From contig NZ_MKKH01000033.1 in NCBI RefSeq assembly GCF_001942335.1, positions 98,235-162,234 on the forward strand: a stretch of 64,000 nucleotides of DNA. The letters run 5' to 3'. This DNA is from Cellulosimicrobium sp. CUA-896 (GTDB taxonomy: Bacteria; Actinomycetota; Actinomycetes; Actinomycetales; Cellulomonadaceae). Positions 18,242 to 28,286 of this stretch are shown here, one piece after another (the first letter of the stretch is position 1; every line of letters starts with the position of its first letter). The notes beneath the pieces were generated by a model. That model searched no databases, was not told where the DNA came from, and saw only the letters and a program-made list of their open reading frames with translations. The position numbers and the translations under genes were made by a program.

Positions 18242-19138
18242 TCAGGTCGGGTTGCAGCGCGCCGCGAGCACCGCGACGAGCCCGACGTCGGGCCGCCACG
18301 GCTCGAGGTTCCACGTCGCCTTGTCCGGGGCGCCGAGCGCGTGGCACACGAGCTGGTCGTGCATGCCGGGCACGTCGGCGTCGGGCTCCGCGGCGACGAC
18401 CTGCGCCCACAGCGTGTCGCTCCCGGCGACGCCCGCGGTCCGGGCCCACGCCGTGGCGTCGACGGCGAGCGACAGCCCGCCCTCGCGGTCGCCCCACCCG
18501 GCGCTGCGCAGGGCGGTCGTCCCGAGCGTCGTCGTCACCGCGTGGCCGTCGGGGACGGCGGCGAGGGAGCCGCTCTCGGACGGCTCACCGGCCGGGCGCA
18601 CGACGGCGAGCTCGGCCGTGGTCGGCCCGGTCACCGTGAGCGTCGCGCGCGGGAGCGGAGAGGCGTCGCCCGGCCCGGTCCCGCCGTCCGTGACGCCCGG
18701 CGCGGAGAGCCCGCCGACGGCGGTCCCCGCCGTGTCGAGCACGGTGACGGTCCCGTCGGCGTTGCCCGTCAGCGAGCCGGGCGTCGTGAGCACGAGGGAC
18801 ACGGGCTCGTCACCGGGGGAGACGGTGAGGACGGCCGTGCCGTCGTCGGCGGGTCCGACCCGGGCGGGCGAGGCGGTGCCGGTGCCGGGAGCCGGGGGCA
18901 CGACGTCGAACGCGACCGCACCGGAGGCCAGCGCGACCGGCGCCCGGCCGGGCTCCGAGGGCGCCGCCCCGGCGTCGGTGGTGGCGTCGGTGGTGGTTTC
19001 GGTGCCGGCCGTGGCGGTCGCGCTCGGCGACACCGGTGCCGGGGCGGGGGAGCCGGCGCACGCGCCCAGGGCGAGGACGCCGGCGAGCACCGCTGCGGCG
19101 CTGGTCGGGATCCCACGGCGGAGCGGACGCGGGTTCAT
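18242..19138 (-). CDS. Lipoprotein with C-terminal DUF2599-like domain
   Basis: 298-aa secreted lipoprotein. The signal peptide ends in the lipobox LALGAC (MNPRPLRRGIPTSAAAVLAG upstream), then a long Thr/Ala/Pro-rich linker. The C-terminus GLSLAVDATAWARTAG through WNLEPWRPDVG and a final Cys resembles DUF2599, found in actinobacterial exported proteins. The start could also be 12 nt upstream (MMGAMN). Function unknown. A pair of cysteines (VCHALG and ARCNPT) may form a disulfide. Confidence 0.75.
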   Translation of the reverse strand: MNPRPLRRGIPTSAAAVLAGVLALGACAGSPAPAPVSPSATATAGTETTTDATTDAGAAPSEPGRAPVALASGAVAFDVVPPAPGTGTASPARVGPADDGTAVLTVSPGDEPVSLVLTTPGSLTGNADGTVTVLDTAGTAVGGLSAPGVTDGGTGPGDASPLPRATLTVTGPTTAELAVVRPAGEPSESGSLAAVPDGHAVTTTLGTTALRSAGWGDREGGLSLAVDATAWARTAGVAGSDTLWAQVVAAEPDADVPGMHDQLVCHALGAPDKATWNLEPWRPDVGLVAVLAARCNPT

Positions 19139-19188
19139 GGCGCCCATCATGCGCGACGCACGCGGCGGCGCGGGGATCGTCGCGGGGA

Positions 19189-19593
19189 TCAGCGGTCGCG
19201 CGTGAGGGCGAACGCGGTCGTGCCGACGAGCGCGAGGCCGACGCCCCACCACACGAGGCCCACGCCGGCGACGGCGAGCCCGGCGGCGACGAGGAGCGCG
19301 ACCTGCACGTCGAGGCGCCACGGCTGGGGCAGGCGGTGCGCGGCCGTCCGGGCGAGCCAGCGCGCCCACACCGCGACGACGGCGGCCGGCAGCGCGAGCG
19401 CCAGGACGATCCCCAGGACCGTGGGCAGGGGTGCGGCCGCGTCGGCCGCGGCCCCCGTCCGCCACCCGGCGACCGCGACGAGGACGAGCAGCGCGACCTC
19501 GCACGCGACGGCGGCGACGTCCGCGACGCCCACGCGGCCGCGCGGGCGCGCCGTGCGGCGGGACTCCGGGCCCCTCCGGTCGTCAGCGGTCAC
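19189..19593 (-). CDS. Small membrane protein, DUF2568-like
   Basis: 134-aa protein with four predicted membrane segments (ACEVALLVLVAVAG, VLGIVLALALPAAVVAVW, VQVALLVAAGLAVAGVGLVW, LALVGTTAFAL) and an Arg-rich N-terminus. The pattern suggests the YrdB/DUF2568 group. It overlaps the 3' end of the upstream permease gene by 11 nt, so it is in the same transcription unit. No function can be given. Confidence 0.7.
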   Translation of the reverse strand: MTADDRRGPESRRTARPRGRVGVADVAAVACEVALLVLVAVAGWRTGAAADAAAPLPTVLGIVLALALPAAVVAVWARWLARTAAHRLPQPWRLDVQVALLVAAGLAVAGVGLVWWGVGLALVGTTAFALTRDR

Positions 19594-21064
19594 GCTCGTC
19601 CACCTCGTCCTCGAGCCGGGACACGTCGGAGAACGCGATCTGGCGGTGCCGCACCGCGCGGTTCCAGAGCCACGTCACGAACGACAGCACGACGCCGAGG
19701 GCGACGAGCGCGCCCGCGATGACGTACTGCTCCTGCTGCTCGGTGCTGCGCGCCCACGGCCCGGCGAGGTACCCGCACGTGAGGGCGCCGAGCACGGCGA
19801 GGGGCGTCCAGGTGCGGAAGTGCTCGTGGTCCACGGGCCGGCGGCGCAGCACGAGCAGCGCGACGTTGACGATCGTGAAGACCACGAGCAGCAGGAGCGA
19901 CGTCGTCCCGCCGAGCAGCGCGACCGCGTTCGCCCCGGTCTCCGTCGCGGACTGCCGCACCACGTAGACGATCAGCGCGAACGCGATGGCCGTGGTCACG
20001 ACGATCGACACCCACGGCGTGCGCCGCGTCGGCGCGACGCGTCCGAACGCGCGCGGCAGCACGCCCTGGTTCGCCATGCCGTACAGCAGGCGCGAGGCCA
20101 TGAGCATGTTGATGAGCGCGGAGTTCGCGACGGCGAACATGCCGATGAACGGGAAGATCGTCGCGAACGGCAGGCCCGGCGCCCCGGCGGCGACGACCTG
20201 GGTGAGCGCGGAGCCGCGGGACTCGTCGACGAGGTTCCCCACGGGCACGAGCGCGACGGCCGTGATCGCGACGAGGACGTAGATGACGCCGGTGATCGTC
20301 AGTCCGGTGAGCATCACGCGGGGGAAGTCGCGGACCGGGTGCGTGCACTCCTCGGCCATGTTGACCGAGTCCTCGAAGCCGACCATCGCGAAGAACGCGA
20401 GCGTCGTCGCGGCGGTCACGGCGAGGAACACGCTCTTGTCGTCGGCGCTCTCGAACACGACGACGCGCGAGAGGTCGGCGCGGCCCTGCGTCATCGCCCA
20501 CAGGCCGACGAAGATGACCAGCAGGAGACCGGAGAGCTCGACGAGGGACAGCACGACGTTCGTCCGCACGCTCTCGGAGACGCCGCGCACGTTGACGAGG
20601 GCGACCAGGGTCATGAACCCGAGCGCGATCGCGATGAGCCCGCCGCTGCCCGGCTGCAGCCCGAGGCCGAAGCCGTCGGAGAGGAACCCCGCGAACGCGT
20701 TGGACGCCGTCGACGCCGACGTGATGCCCGAGCTCATCACCATGAACGCGACGACGAACGTCAGCAGGTGGATGCCGAACGCCTTGTGCGTGTAGAGCGC
20801 GGCGCCGGCCGCGCTCGGGTACTTCGTGACGAGCTCGAGGTAGGAGAACGCGGTGATCGTCGCGACACCGAACGCGAGCAGGAACGGGAGCCACGCCGCG
20901 CCGCCGACCTCCCCGGCGACCTGGCCGGTGAGCGCGTACACGCCCGTGCCGAGGATGTCCCCGACGATGAACAGCAGGAGCAGCCTCGGTCCCATGACGC
21001 GGCGGAGCTCCGGCTGCTCCTGCCGCTCCGCACCTGTCTCCGTCTGCCCTGCCGTCCGGCTCAT
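19583..21064 (-). CDS. APC family amino acid permease
   Basis: 493-aa amino acid/polyamine transporter with about 12 membrane spans. The signature region is MGPRLLLLFIVGDILGTGVY with the broken first helix, then FSYLELVTKYPSAAGAALY and AMVGFEDSVNMAEECTHPVR, typical of APC exchangers. The start is ATG 21064, overlapping the stop of the upstream EamA gene (ATGA). The last helices are followed by an acidic cytoplasmic tail. Substrate is unknown. The coupled EamA exporter suggests a transport unit controlled by the divergent LysR gene. Confidence 0.9.
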   Translation of the reverse strand: MSRTAGQTETGAERQEQPELRRVMGPRLLLLFIVGDILGTGVYALTGQVAGEVGGAAWLPFLLAFGVATITAFSYLELVTKYPSAAGAALYTHKAFGIHLLTFVVAFMVMSSGITSASTASNAFAGFLSDGFGLGLQPGSGGLIAIALGFMTLVALVNVRGVSESVRTNVVLSLVELSGLLLVIFVGLWAMTQGRADLSRVVVFESADDKSVFLAVTAATTLAFFAMVGFEDSVNMAEECTHPVRDFPRVMLTGLTITGVIYVLVAITAVALVPVGNLVDESRGSALTQVVAAGAPGLPFATIFPFIGMFAVANSALINMLMASRLLYGMANQGVLPRAFGRVAPTRRTPWVSIVVTTAIAFALIVYVVRQSATETGANAVALLGGTTSLLLLVVFTIVNVALLVLRRRPVDHEHFRTWTPLAVLGALTCGYLAGPWARSTEQQEQYVIAGALVALGVVLSFVTWLWNRAVRHRQIAFSDVSRLEDEVDERDR

Positions 21065-22065
21065 GAGAGGCTCCTTCGCGTCTCGGCGCGTCCCGGACCT
21101 CCATTCGACTCCTCCGCGGGCCGCTTGTCGCCGCGAACGACGTCGCCGCCGACGCCGCCGCCGACGACGACGCCCCGCCGCGCCGTCGCCCGGTGCGGGA
21201 CGCCGGTCGTGACGGCCACGCCGAGCAGCAGGACCGCGCCGCCGGTGACCTCGGCCACGTTCGGCACCTCGTCGAGCACGAGCCACGCCGCCGCCATGCC
21301 GACGGGCGGCACGAGCATCGTGAACGGCACGACCGCCGACGCCGGGTAGCGGGCGAGCAGGCCGTTCCAGATGCCGTACCCGACGAGGCTCGCGAGCCAG
21401 GCCGTGTAGGCGGTGGACAGCAGCGGCGCGGGCGTGAGGTGCGTGAGCGCGTGCCCGACGGCGTCCGGCCCGTCGGTCCACAGCGCGAGCCCGAGCATGG
21501 GGACGGGGACGACGAGCGCCGACCACACCGTCATCGACAGCCCGTCCGTCCACGACCGCCCGACGGCGCCGCCCCCGGACCGGCGCTGGACCACGTTGCC
21601 GACCGCCCACGACGACGCCGCGGCGAGCGTGACGACGAACGCCAGCGCGGGCGTCGACTCGCTGCGACCGAGGCCGACGACGATCAGCCCCGCCGCGCCC
21701 ACGAGCACGCCGATCACCTGTCGGCGCGTCGGTACCTCGCGCAGCGCGGCCGCGGCGAACAGCACGGTGAGGCCGACCTGCGCCTGGAGGACGAGCGACG
21801 CGAGCCCGGCGGGCATCCCGAGCGCGAGCGCCGTGTACAGCAGGCCGAACTGCCCGAGGCTCATGAACGTCCCGACGAGCAGGACGTCGCGCCACCGCGC
21901 GGCGGGCCGCGGCACGAGGAAGATCGCCGGCACGAGCACGGCGAGGAACCGCAGGGCGACGAAGAGCGTCGGCGGCAGGTCGCCCAGGCCGAGGTCGATG
22001 ACGACGAAGTTCACGCCCCAGATGACGGCGACGAGCGTGGCGAGCAGGGACGGGCGCAGCGGCAT
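21061..22065 (-). CDS. EamA/DMT family exporter
   Basis: 334-aa drug/metabolite transporter with ten predicted helices and two EamA repeats: LLATLVAVIWGVNFVVIDLG in the first, VVTLAAASSWAVGNVVQRRS in the second. The start chosen is the ATG giving MPLRPSLL, just before the first helix; an upstream in-frame ATG would add an unlikely leader. It lies divergent to a lysR gene 90 bp away, a common arrangement for EamA amino-acid exporters. A Gly/Val-rich cytoplasmic tail follows the last helix. Confidence 0.88.
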   Translation of the reverse strand: MPLRPSLLATLVAVIWGVNFVVIDLGLGDLPPTLFVALRFLAVLVPAIFLVPRPAARWRDVLLVGTFMSLGQFGLLYTALALGMPAGLASLVLQAQVGLTVLFAAAALREVPTRRQVIGVLVGAAGLIVVGLGRSESTPALAFVVTLAAASSWAVGNVVQRRSGGGAVGRSWTDGLSMTVWSALVVPVPMLGLALWTDGPDAVGHALTHLTPAPLLSTAYTAWLASLVGYGIWNGLLARYPASAVVPFTMLVPPVGMAAAWLVLDEVPNVAEVTGGAVLLLGVAVTTGVPHRATARRGVVVGGGVGGDVVRGDKRPAEESNGGPGRAETRRSLS

Positions 22066-22129
22066 GGCGTCAGCGTGCCCCGCCGGATCCGTGCAGGTCC
22101 AGCGCATCGTCGTGACCGTTATCCGGTAG

Positions 22130-22150
22130 CCACGCTGCACGATAGCGTGG
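22130..22150. promoter_or_regulatory. Candidate LysR binding site
   Basis: CCACGCT-7 nt-AGCGTGG, a perfect 7-bp inverted repeat ending 4 bases before the lysR ATG and within the divergent lysR/eamA promoter. The position suits LysR autoregulation. The close spacing to the ATG implies a very short or absent leader. Confidence 0.45.
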
Positions 22151-22154
22151 GCGC

Positions 22155-23135
22155 ATGATCGACCTCGCCGCGGTCGACGCCCTCGTCGCCGTCGACCGCA
22201 CCGGGACCGTGCACGGCGCCGCGCGCGACCTCGGGTACACGCCGTCCGCCGTCTCCCAGCAGGTCAAGCGGCTCGAGCGAGAGCTCGGCGCGCGGCTGCT
22301 CGACCGGCAGGGCCGTGGCGTCGTGCTCACCGCGGCCGGGCGGCGCGTCGTCGAGGAGGGGCGCGCGCTGCGCGAGCGGGTGGAGGCCCTGCGGTCGCGC
22401 CTGCACGACGCCGGCGCCCGGCCGACCGGCACCGTGCGGCTCGGGACGTTCTCCACCGCGGTGCGGGGTGTCGTCGCGCCGCTCGCCGCGGCCGTGCGCA
22501 CCGAGGAGCCGGACCTGCGGCTCGTCGTCCAGGAGGCCGAGCCGTGGGACGCGGTCGCGGCCGTCGCGGCGGGGACGCTCGACCTCGCGCTCGTGCACCA
22601 CTGGGAGGGCGTCGGCATCTCGCTCCCGCCGACCCTGCGCGGCGAGGAGCTGTTCCGGGACGAGGCCGACGTCCTCGTGCACCGGTCGGACCTGCTCGCC
22701 GACCGCGAGGCGCTGACCCCCGCGGACCTGCTCGACGCGACGTGGGTCTGCACGCCCGACGGGACGATCTGCTACGAGTGGTTCTGCCACATGTTCGCGC
22801 GCGAGCCGCGCGTCCCGCGCATCGACTACCGCTGCCTCGAGTTCGCGTCGCAGGTCGAGCTCGTCGCGCACGGGCTCGCCGTGGCGCTCGTGCCGCGGCT
22901 CGGCCGGGGAGCGCTGCCGCCCGACGTCGTGGCGGTGCCCGTTCGCGAGCCCGTCCCCACCCGCCCGGTCACGGTGGTGTGGCGCACGACCATGACCGAC
23001 GCGCCCGCCGTCCGCTACCTGCGGGAACGGCTGCGCGACGTCGGGGGAGACGTCGGAGGAGGGGCGGGCGGAACCCCCTCGGCGCACGGCTCGTTGCCTC
23101 CCTCAGGAGCACGCCGACGCGAGGGAGACCGATGA
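22155..23135 (+). CDS. LysR family transcriptional regulator
   Basis: 326-aa regulator. The winged helix-turn-helix is at the N-terminus: DALVAVDRTGTVHGAARDLG then YTPSAVSQQVKRLERELGAR. The effector domain includes VRLGTFSTAVRGVVAPL and LALVHHWEGVGISLP. Divergent to the EamA-APC unit, so it probably controls an exporter/permease set in response to an amino acid, as ArgP-type regulators do; the ligand is inferred only from context. Its 3' end overlaps the next gene by 4 nt. Confidence 0.9.
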   Translation: MIDLAAVDALVAVDRTGTVHGAARDLGYTPSAVSQQVKRLERELGARLLDRQGRGVVLTAAGRRVVEEGRALRERVEALRSRLHDAGARPTGTVRLGTFSTAVRGVVAPLAAAVRTEEPDLRLVVQEAEPWDAVAAVAAGTLDLALVHHWEGVGISLPPTLRGEELFRDEADVLVHRSDLLADREALTPADLLDATWVCTPDGTICYEWFCHMFAREPRVPRIDYRCLEFASQVELVAHGLAVALVPRLGRGALPPDVVAVPVREPVPTRPVTVVWRTTMTDAPAVRYLRERLRDVGGDVGGGAGGTPSAHGSLPPSGARRREGDR

Positions 23136-23681
23136 GCCAGGACCGCACGCCGACCCGCCGACCCGCCGACCCGGCGGCGCTCGTGACCGCCGCGGCGACG
23201 ACGCTCGCCTGGTACGCCGTGCCCGACGTCGTCGGGCCGCGCTGGGGTCGCGCGCTCGCCAAGACGGCGGTCGGCGTCGCGGGCGCGGTGCTCACCGTGC
23301 GCACGACGGCGGAGGGTCGCGAGGCGCGGGAGGCGCTGCGCTCCGCGCGCGACGCCGCCCGGGCGGCCGCCGACACCCCCGACGACACCCCGACGCCAGG
23401 CCGCCGACGGCCCGGGCACGACGGACGCGACCGCCGCCGGGTCACCGTCGAGCGTGCCGCCCGCGGTGCTCGCGCTCGGCGGGGTCGGCGCCGTCGCCGT
23501 GAGCGCGGCGCTCGCCGTGGCGGGGGAGAGGTGGGTCTACCGGCGCGGGGAGCGCCTGCGGGCTCGTGGGCTGCGGCTCCCGCACACGCGGGTCGGGGTC
23601 GCGATGGCGGCCGTCGCCGTCGTGCTCACGGCCGCCGAGCCGTACCTGCCGAGGGACGGCGGGGACGAGACGACGGACTGA
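23132..23681 (+). CDS. Small membrane-associated protein with a frame break
   Basis: The N-terminal half reads MSQDRTPTRRPADPAALVTA then TTLAWYAVPDVVGPRWGRAL. The C-terminal half in another frame reads VPPAVLALGGVGAVAVSAAL through [15 protein letters not shown] and a last helix. Together they resemble one actinobacterial protein of about 183 aa with three hydrophobic segments. The frame changes near 23400 in a way that needs two lost bases or one extra base. It overlaps lysR by 4 nt. Function unknown. Two separate small genes are the alternative. Confidence 0.55.
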
Positions 23682-23694
23682 CGCGGACCCTCGG

Positions 23695-24036
23695 TCAGGC
23701 CGCGCGGGGCGCGGCGGACTGCTGGGGAGCCCGGGCCCCGAACGCCGGGTGCAGGACCGCCGTCCGCATCGCGCTCAGCAGCCCGATGCGCGTGAGGATA
23801 CGGTCGCGCTCGGCCATCAGCGCGTCGCGGTAGCGGCCGGCGGCCGGCTCGACCTCCTCGACCGTCCCGTGGCCCGTGTACGCGCCGGTGCGGCGCGAGT
23901 ACCCCGTGAGCTGGCGCTCGACGAGCGCGAGCTCGTGCCCGAGGCGCTCGACGTGGGAGTCGACGACGGCGTTCGCGGCGGTCGAGGAGACGGTGCGCAG
24001 GTGGGTGGAGCGGGTCACCCGACCATGGGAACCCAT
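23695..24036 (-). CDS. Hypothetical helical protein
   Basis: 113-aa protein starting at ATG 24036 (MGSHGRVTRSTHLRTVSSTA). The middle is amphipathic and probably helical (ERLGHELALVERQLTGYSRR and RYRDALMAERDRILTRIGLL). The third codon positions are strongly G/C, as in real genes here. It faces away from purL, leaving a 126-nt divergent promoter region that has TAGACT at 24106-24111, a possible -10 for purL. No family recognised. Confidence 0.55.
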   Translation of the reverse strand: MGSHGRVTRSTHLRTVSSTAANAVVDSHVERLGHELALVERQLTGYSRRTGAYTGHGTVEEVEPAAGRYRDALMAERDRILTRIGLLSAMRTAVLHPAFGARAPQQSAAPRAA

Positions 24037-24162
24037 GGCGGGCCGTGAGCCGTGGCGACGCTCCGGGGCGCAGCGGGTGAGAAAAGTCGCAGCCACGTGC
24101 GCCGGTAGACTGACGACGCGCCGTCGTGCGCTCCCCGACCACGCGCCCACCCGAGGGAACCG

Positions 24163-26549
24163 ATGACCGCCCCCGCACCCCAGGCCTCCGCACGTCCCGA
24201 CGCCCGTCGCGCCGCCGACCAGTCGCTCGACACCGTCGACCGCGCGGCCGCGACGCCCGACGAGGTCCAGCCGTTCGCCGAGCTCGGCCTCAAGCCCGAC
24301 GAGTACCAGCGCATCCGCGACATCCTCGGGCGCCGCCCGACGGCCGCGGAGCTCGCGATGTACTCGGTGATGTGGTCCGAGCACTGCTCGTACAAGTCGT
24401 CCAAGGTGCACCTGCGAAAGTTCGGCGACGCCACGACGGACGAGATGAAGCAGCACCTGCTCGTCGGCATCGGCGAGAACGCGGGCGTGGTGGACATCGG
24501 CGACGGCTGGGCCGTGACGTTCAAGGTCGAGTCGCACAACCACCCGTCGTTCGTCGAGCCGTACCAGGGCGCGGCGACGGGCGTCGGCGGCATCGTGCGC
24601 GACATCATCTCCATGGGCGCGCGCCCGGTCGCCGTCATGGACCAGCTGCGCTTCGGCGCCGTCGACCACCCGGACACGGCGCGCGTCGTGCACGGCGTCG
24701 TGTCCGGCGTCGGCGGCTACGGCAACTCGCTCGGCCTGCCGAACATCGGCGGCGAGCTCGTGTTCGACGCCTCGTACCAGGGCAACCCGCTCGTCAACGC
24801 GCTGTGCCTCGGCGTGCTGCGCCACGAGGACATCCACCTGGCCAACGCCTCGGGCGTGGGCAACAAGGTGGTCCTGTTCGCGCCCGCACCGGCGGCGACG
24901 GCATCGGCGGCGCCTCGATCCTCGCGTCCGAGACGTTCGAGGACGGCGTGCCCGCCAAGCGTCCGAGCGTGCAGGTGGGCGACCCCTTCATGGAGAAGGT
25001 CCTCATCGAGTGCTGCCTCGAGCTGTACGCGGCGCAGGTCGTCGAGGGCATCCAGGACCTCGGCGCGGCAGGCATCTCGTGCGCGACGTCCGAGCTCGCC
25101 TCCAACGGCGACGGCGGCATGCACGTGTGGCTCGACGACGTCCTCCTGCGCGACCCGACGCTCAACGCGGGCGAGATCCTCATGTCGGAGTCGCAGGAGC
25201 GCATGATGGCGGTCGTCGCGCCCGACAAGCTCGACGAGTTCCTCGCCATCACGGCGAAGTGGGACGTCGAGACCGCCGTCGTCGGCGAGGTGAACGACTC
25301 CGGGCGCCTCACCATCGACCACCACGGCCAGCGCATCGTCGACGTCGACCCGCGCACGGTCGCGCACGAGGGCCCGGTCTACGAGCGCCCGTACGCGCGC
25401 CCGGCCTGGCAGGACGGCCTCAACGCCGACTCGATCAGCGCGACCGACGCCGCCTCCCGCTACGCCCGGCCGGGGACGGGCGACGAGCTGCGCGCCACCG
25501 CCCTGCGCCTGCTCGCGTCCCCGAACCTCGCCTCGAAGGAGTGGGTGACGGACCAGTACGACCGGTTCGTCCAGGGCAACACCGCGCTCGCGCAGCCCGA
25601 CGACTCGGGCGTCGTGCGCGTCGACGAGACGACCGGCCTGGGCGTCGCGCTCGCGACGGACGCGAACGGGCGCTACGGCAAGCTCGACCCGCGCACGGGC
25701 GCGCAGCTCGCGCTCGCGGAGGCGTACCGCAACGTCGCGACGACCGGCGCCCGCCCGCTCGCCGTGACCGACTGCCTCAACTTCGGCTCGCCGGAGGACC
25801 CGGACTCGATGTGGCAGCTCGTCGAGGCGATCGAGGGCCTCGCCGACGCGTGCCGCGAGCTCGGGGTGCCCGTCACGGGCGGCAACGTCTCGCTCTACAA
25901 CGGCACGGGCGAGCCCGGGCAGGTGGACTCGTCGATCCACCCGACGCCGGTGGTCGGCGTGCTCGGCGTGCTCGACGACGTCGCGCGCGCCACGCCGTCC
26001 GGCTGGCGCGAGGCCGGCGAGAGCATCTACCTGCTCGGCACGACGCGTCCGGAGCTCGACGGCTCGGCATGGGCCGACGTCGAGCACGGCCACCTCGGCG
26101 GCGTGCCGCCGCGCGTCGACCTCGCGGCGGAGAAGGCGCTCGCGGGCGTGCTCGTCAACGCGAGCCGCGACGGTCTCGTCTCCGCCGCGCACGACCTGTC
26201 CGAGGGCGGCCTCGCGCAGGCGCTGCTCGAGGCGTCCCTGCGCTTCGGCGTCGGCGCGAGCGTCGCGCTCGCCGGCATCACCGAGCGCGACGGCGTCACG
26301 CCGTTCGAGGCGCTGTTCTCGGAGTCGACGGCGCGCGCCCTCGTCGCCGTCCCGCGGTCCGAGGAGTCCAAGCTCGTCGACGCGTGCGTCGCCCGCGGCG
26401 TGCCGGTCGTCAAGATCGGCGAGACCGGCACCGAGCCCGCCGCCGCGGCCGAGTCGGGCGAGGCGCTCGACGTCGAGGGCCTGTTCACCCTCCCGCTCCG
26501 GGAGGCGGACGAGGCGTTCCGCGGGACCCTGCCGCGCATCTTCGGCTGA
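24163..26549 (+). CDS. purL: Phosphoribosylformylglycinamidine synthase subunit PurL, one frame break
   Basis: ATP-dependent synthase of the fourth purine step, small-subunit-type PurL. Seen: [20 protein letters not shown], the [17 protein letters not shown] loop, [20 protein letters not shown], and in the second half [30 protein letters not shown] and [13 protein letters not shown]. The frame breaks near 24880. Restoring one G (TTCGCGCC to TTCGGCGCC) gives [20 protein letters not shown], a conserved PurL stretch, and a 795-aa protein. Because purL is needed for purine prototrophy, a sequence error is more likely than a mutation. Confidence 0.93.
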
Positions 26550-26565
26550 CGGTCCTGACGCCGGG

Positions 26566-26589
26566 CCGCGACCACCCGGGTGGTCGCGG
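26566..26589 (+). terminator. Terminator after purL
   Basis: A 24-bp perfect palindrome (5' half CCGCGACCACCC) 16 nt downstream of the purL stop forms a strong hairpin with a small loop. No U-run. The next gene starts 130 nt later on the same strand. Confidence 0.7.
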
Positions 26590-26717
26590 GCCCGACGTCT
26601 CCCCGGGGAGCGGCGACCTCGTCGGCCCGGGACCGGTCCGGCCGGTCTCGTGAAGATCGGGCGGACACCCGTCGCGCGTGCGTGACGCCGCCGTGGGAGC
26701 GGTGTCAGCATGCGGCC

Positions 26718-27713
26718 ATGACCTCGGCCACCGCTGGACGCGTCACGACGCGCCGCCGCCCGGGAGGGCCCGTCGTGACCGGTGTCCTCGTGACGCTCAC
26801 CGCACTCGTCGTCGTCCTGACATTCGTGCGTCTCGTGCCGTTCGACGCCGTGACGCCGTTCGCGCAGGTCGTCGGCCTGACGCCGTGGGTCGGCGCGCTC
26901 GGCGTGCTCGTCCTGCTCGGCGCCCTCGTCGCCCGACGGCGGCTCGTGGCGCTCCTGCTGGCCGCCTGCCTCGTCGCGCACGCGGTGTGGCTCGCACCGT
27001 TCTTCTCGGGTGGTCCCACGGCGGCACCGCCGGGAACGGCGCCGCTGCGCGTCCTCGGCGTCAACGCGTGGTTCGGGCAGGCGGACGCCGCGGCCGTCGT
27101 CGAGACGGTCCGCGCGGAGGACGTGGACGCGCTCGCGGTCGTGGAGCTCACCACGGACTTCCGTGAGCGCCTCGTCGCCGCCGGCATCGAGGACGTCCTG
27201 CCGCACCACGTCGACGCGAAGGTCGGCTCCGGCGCTCCCGGGAGCGGGCTGTGGTCCGCGCTGCCGCTGTCGGACGTCGACACGACGGAGTTCTCGACGT
27301 TCGCCATGCCGTCGGCGGTCGTGGAGGTCGGGGGCGTCCCGGTGCGGGTCACGGCGGTGCACCCCGTGCCGCCGCTGCCGGAGCTCGCGCACGAGTGGCA
27401 CGCGGAGATGCTCCGGCTCGGCCACCGGGCGCACGAGGACCCGCTGCCCCAGGTGCTGGTCGGGGACTTCAACGCGACCTACGACCACGCCACCTTCCGC
27501 GACCTGCTCGGCGACCGCTTCCACGACGCGACCCGCAGCGCCGGACAGGGGCTCAACCTGTCGTGGTCGGCGCGGCCGGGCACCCCGGCGCTGCTCGACC
27601 TCGACCACGTGGTGACGGACCGGGAGAACGTCGTGACCGACGTCGGCTCGCTGCACGTCCCGGACACCGACCACCGGGCGGTCGTCGCGACGGTGCACGT
27701 GCCGGTCGGCTGA
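26718..27713 (+). CDS. Membrane-anchored endonuclease/exonuclease/phosphatase family protein
   Basis: 331-aa protein. Three hydrophobic segments come first (VVTGVLVTLTALVVVLTFVR, LGVLVLLGALVA, LVALLLAACLVAHAVWLAPF). Then a cytosol- or exterior-facing EEP domain: RVLGVNAWFGQADAAAVVET, DVDALAVVELTT, LVGDFNATYDH and PDTDHRAVVATV, covering the metal-binding Asn, Glu, Asp-Asn and Asp-His positions. This layout is common in actinobacteria and the substrate is unknown. The start is ATG 26718. Confidence 0.85.
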   Translation: MTSATAGRVTTRRRPGGPVVTGVLVTLTALVVVLTFVRLVPFDAVTPFAQVVGLTPWVGALGVLVLLGALVARRRLVALLLAACLVAHAVWLAPFFSGGPTAAPPGTAPLRVLGVNAWFGQADAAAVVETVRAEDVDALAVVELTTDFRERLVAAGIEDVLPHHVDAKVGSGAPGSGLWSALPLSDVDTTEFSTFAMPSAVVEVGGVPVRVTAVHPVPPLPELAHEWHAEMLRLGHRAHEDPLPQVLVGDFNATYDHATFRDLLGDRFHDATRSAGQGLNLSWSARPGTPALLDLDHVVTDRENVVTDVGSLHVPDTDHRAVVATVHVPVG

Positions 27714-27828
27714 CGACGCCGTCGAGGACGGGCGGCGTCCTCGGGCCCGACCGGCGCGACCCGCGCCGGGGGTGCGGGAGAGCCTAGACTGGTCGTGTCC
27801 CCGTGGACGTGCGCAGAGGTCGGCTCCG

Positions 27829-28236
27829 ATGGCGTGGCAGCTCATGGTCGGGTGCGCGACGGCGACGACGGTCGCCGCCGCGTGGTGGGCGCTGCGCCGG
27901 GCGCCCGGCGGTGCGCCGGACGCGCAGCGTCGTCGGGGACCGTTCCGCGCGCGGAGGCGTCGCCCGGTCCCGGACCCGCTCGAGACCCTCGCGCTCCAGG
28001 TGCGCCTGAGCGAGCTCGCCGCGGAGATGCGGCGGATCGAGGCGGACCCGGACGTGTACGCGCGGGCGCACCACTACCTCGCCGTCCAGGGGGCGTACGA
28101 CGCCCTCCTGCGCGAGGCGTGCCGCCTCACCGGCCTGCCCGTCGAGGACGCGCCGCTCCGCGCCGGCCTGCACGCCGGGGACGCCGAGCGCTTCCGCGAG
28201 GAGCTCGAGCTGAGCGCCCGCGGGTGGAGCTGGTAG
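27829..28236 (+). CDS. Hypothetical actinobacterial protein with N-terminal hydrophobic segment
   Basis: 135-aa protein: one short hydrophobic segment (LMVGCATATTVAAAWWAL), an Arg-rich stretch, then a helical domain (LQVRLSELAAEMRRIEADPD through LAVQGAYDALLREACRLTGL). Start is ATG 27829. TAGACT at 27785-27790 may be its -10 box. It resembles small proteins found beside RNB-domain genes in Cellulomonas-like genomes, from memory only. Function unknown. Confidence 0.65.
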   Translation: MAWQLMVGCATATTVAAAWWALRRAPGGAPDAQRRRGPFRARRRRPVPDPLETLALQVRLSELAAEMRRIEADPDVYARAHHYLAVQGAYDALLREACRLTGLPVEDAPLRAGLHAGDAERFREELELSARGWSW

Positions 28237-28286
28237 CGCCCCCACGCCGGCGGGTGCGGGGCGGCCCGGGCCAGTAGGGTCGTCGG

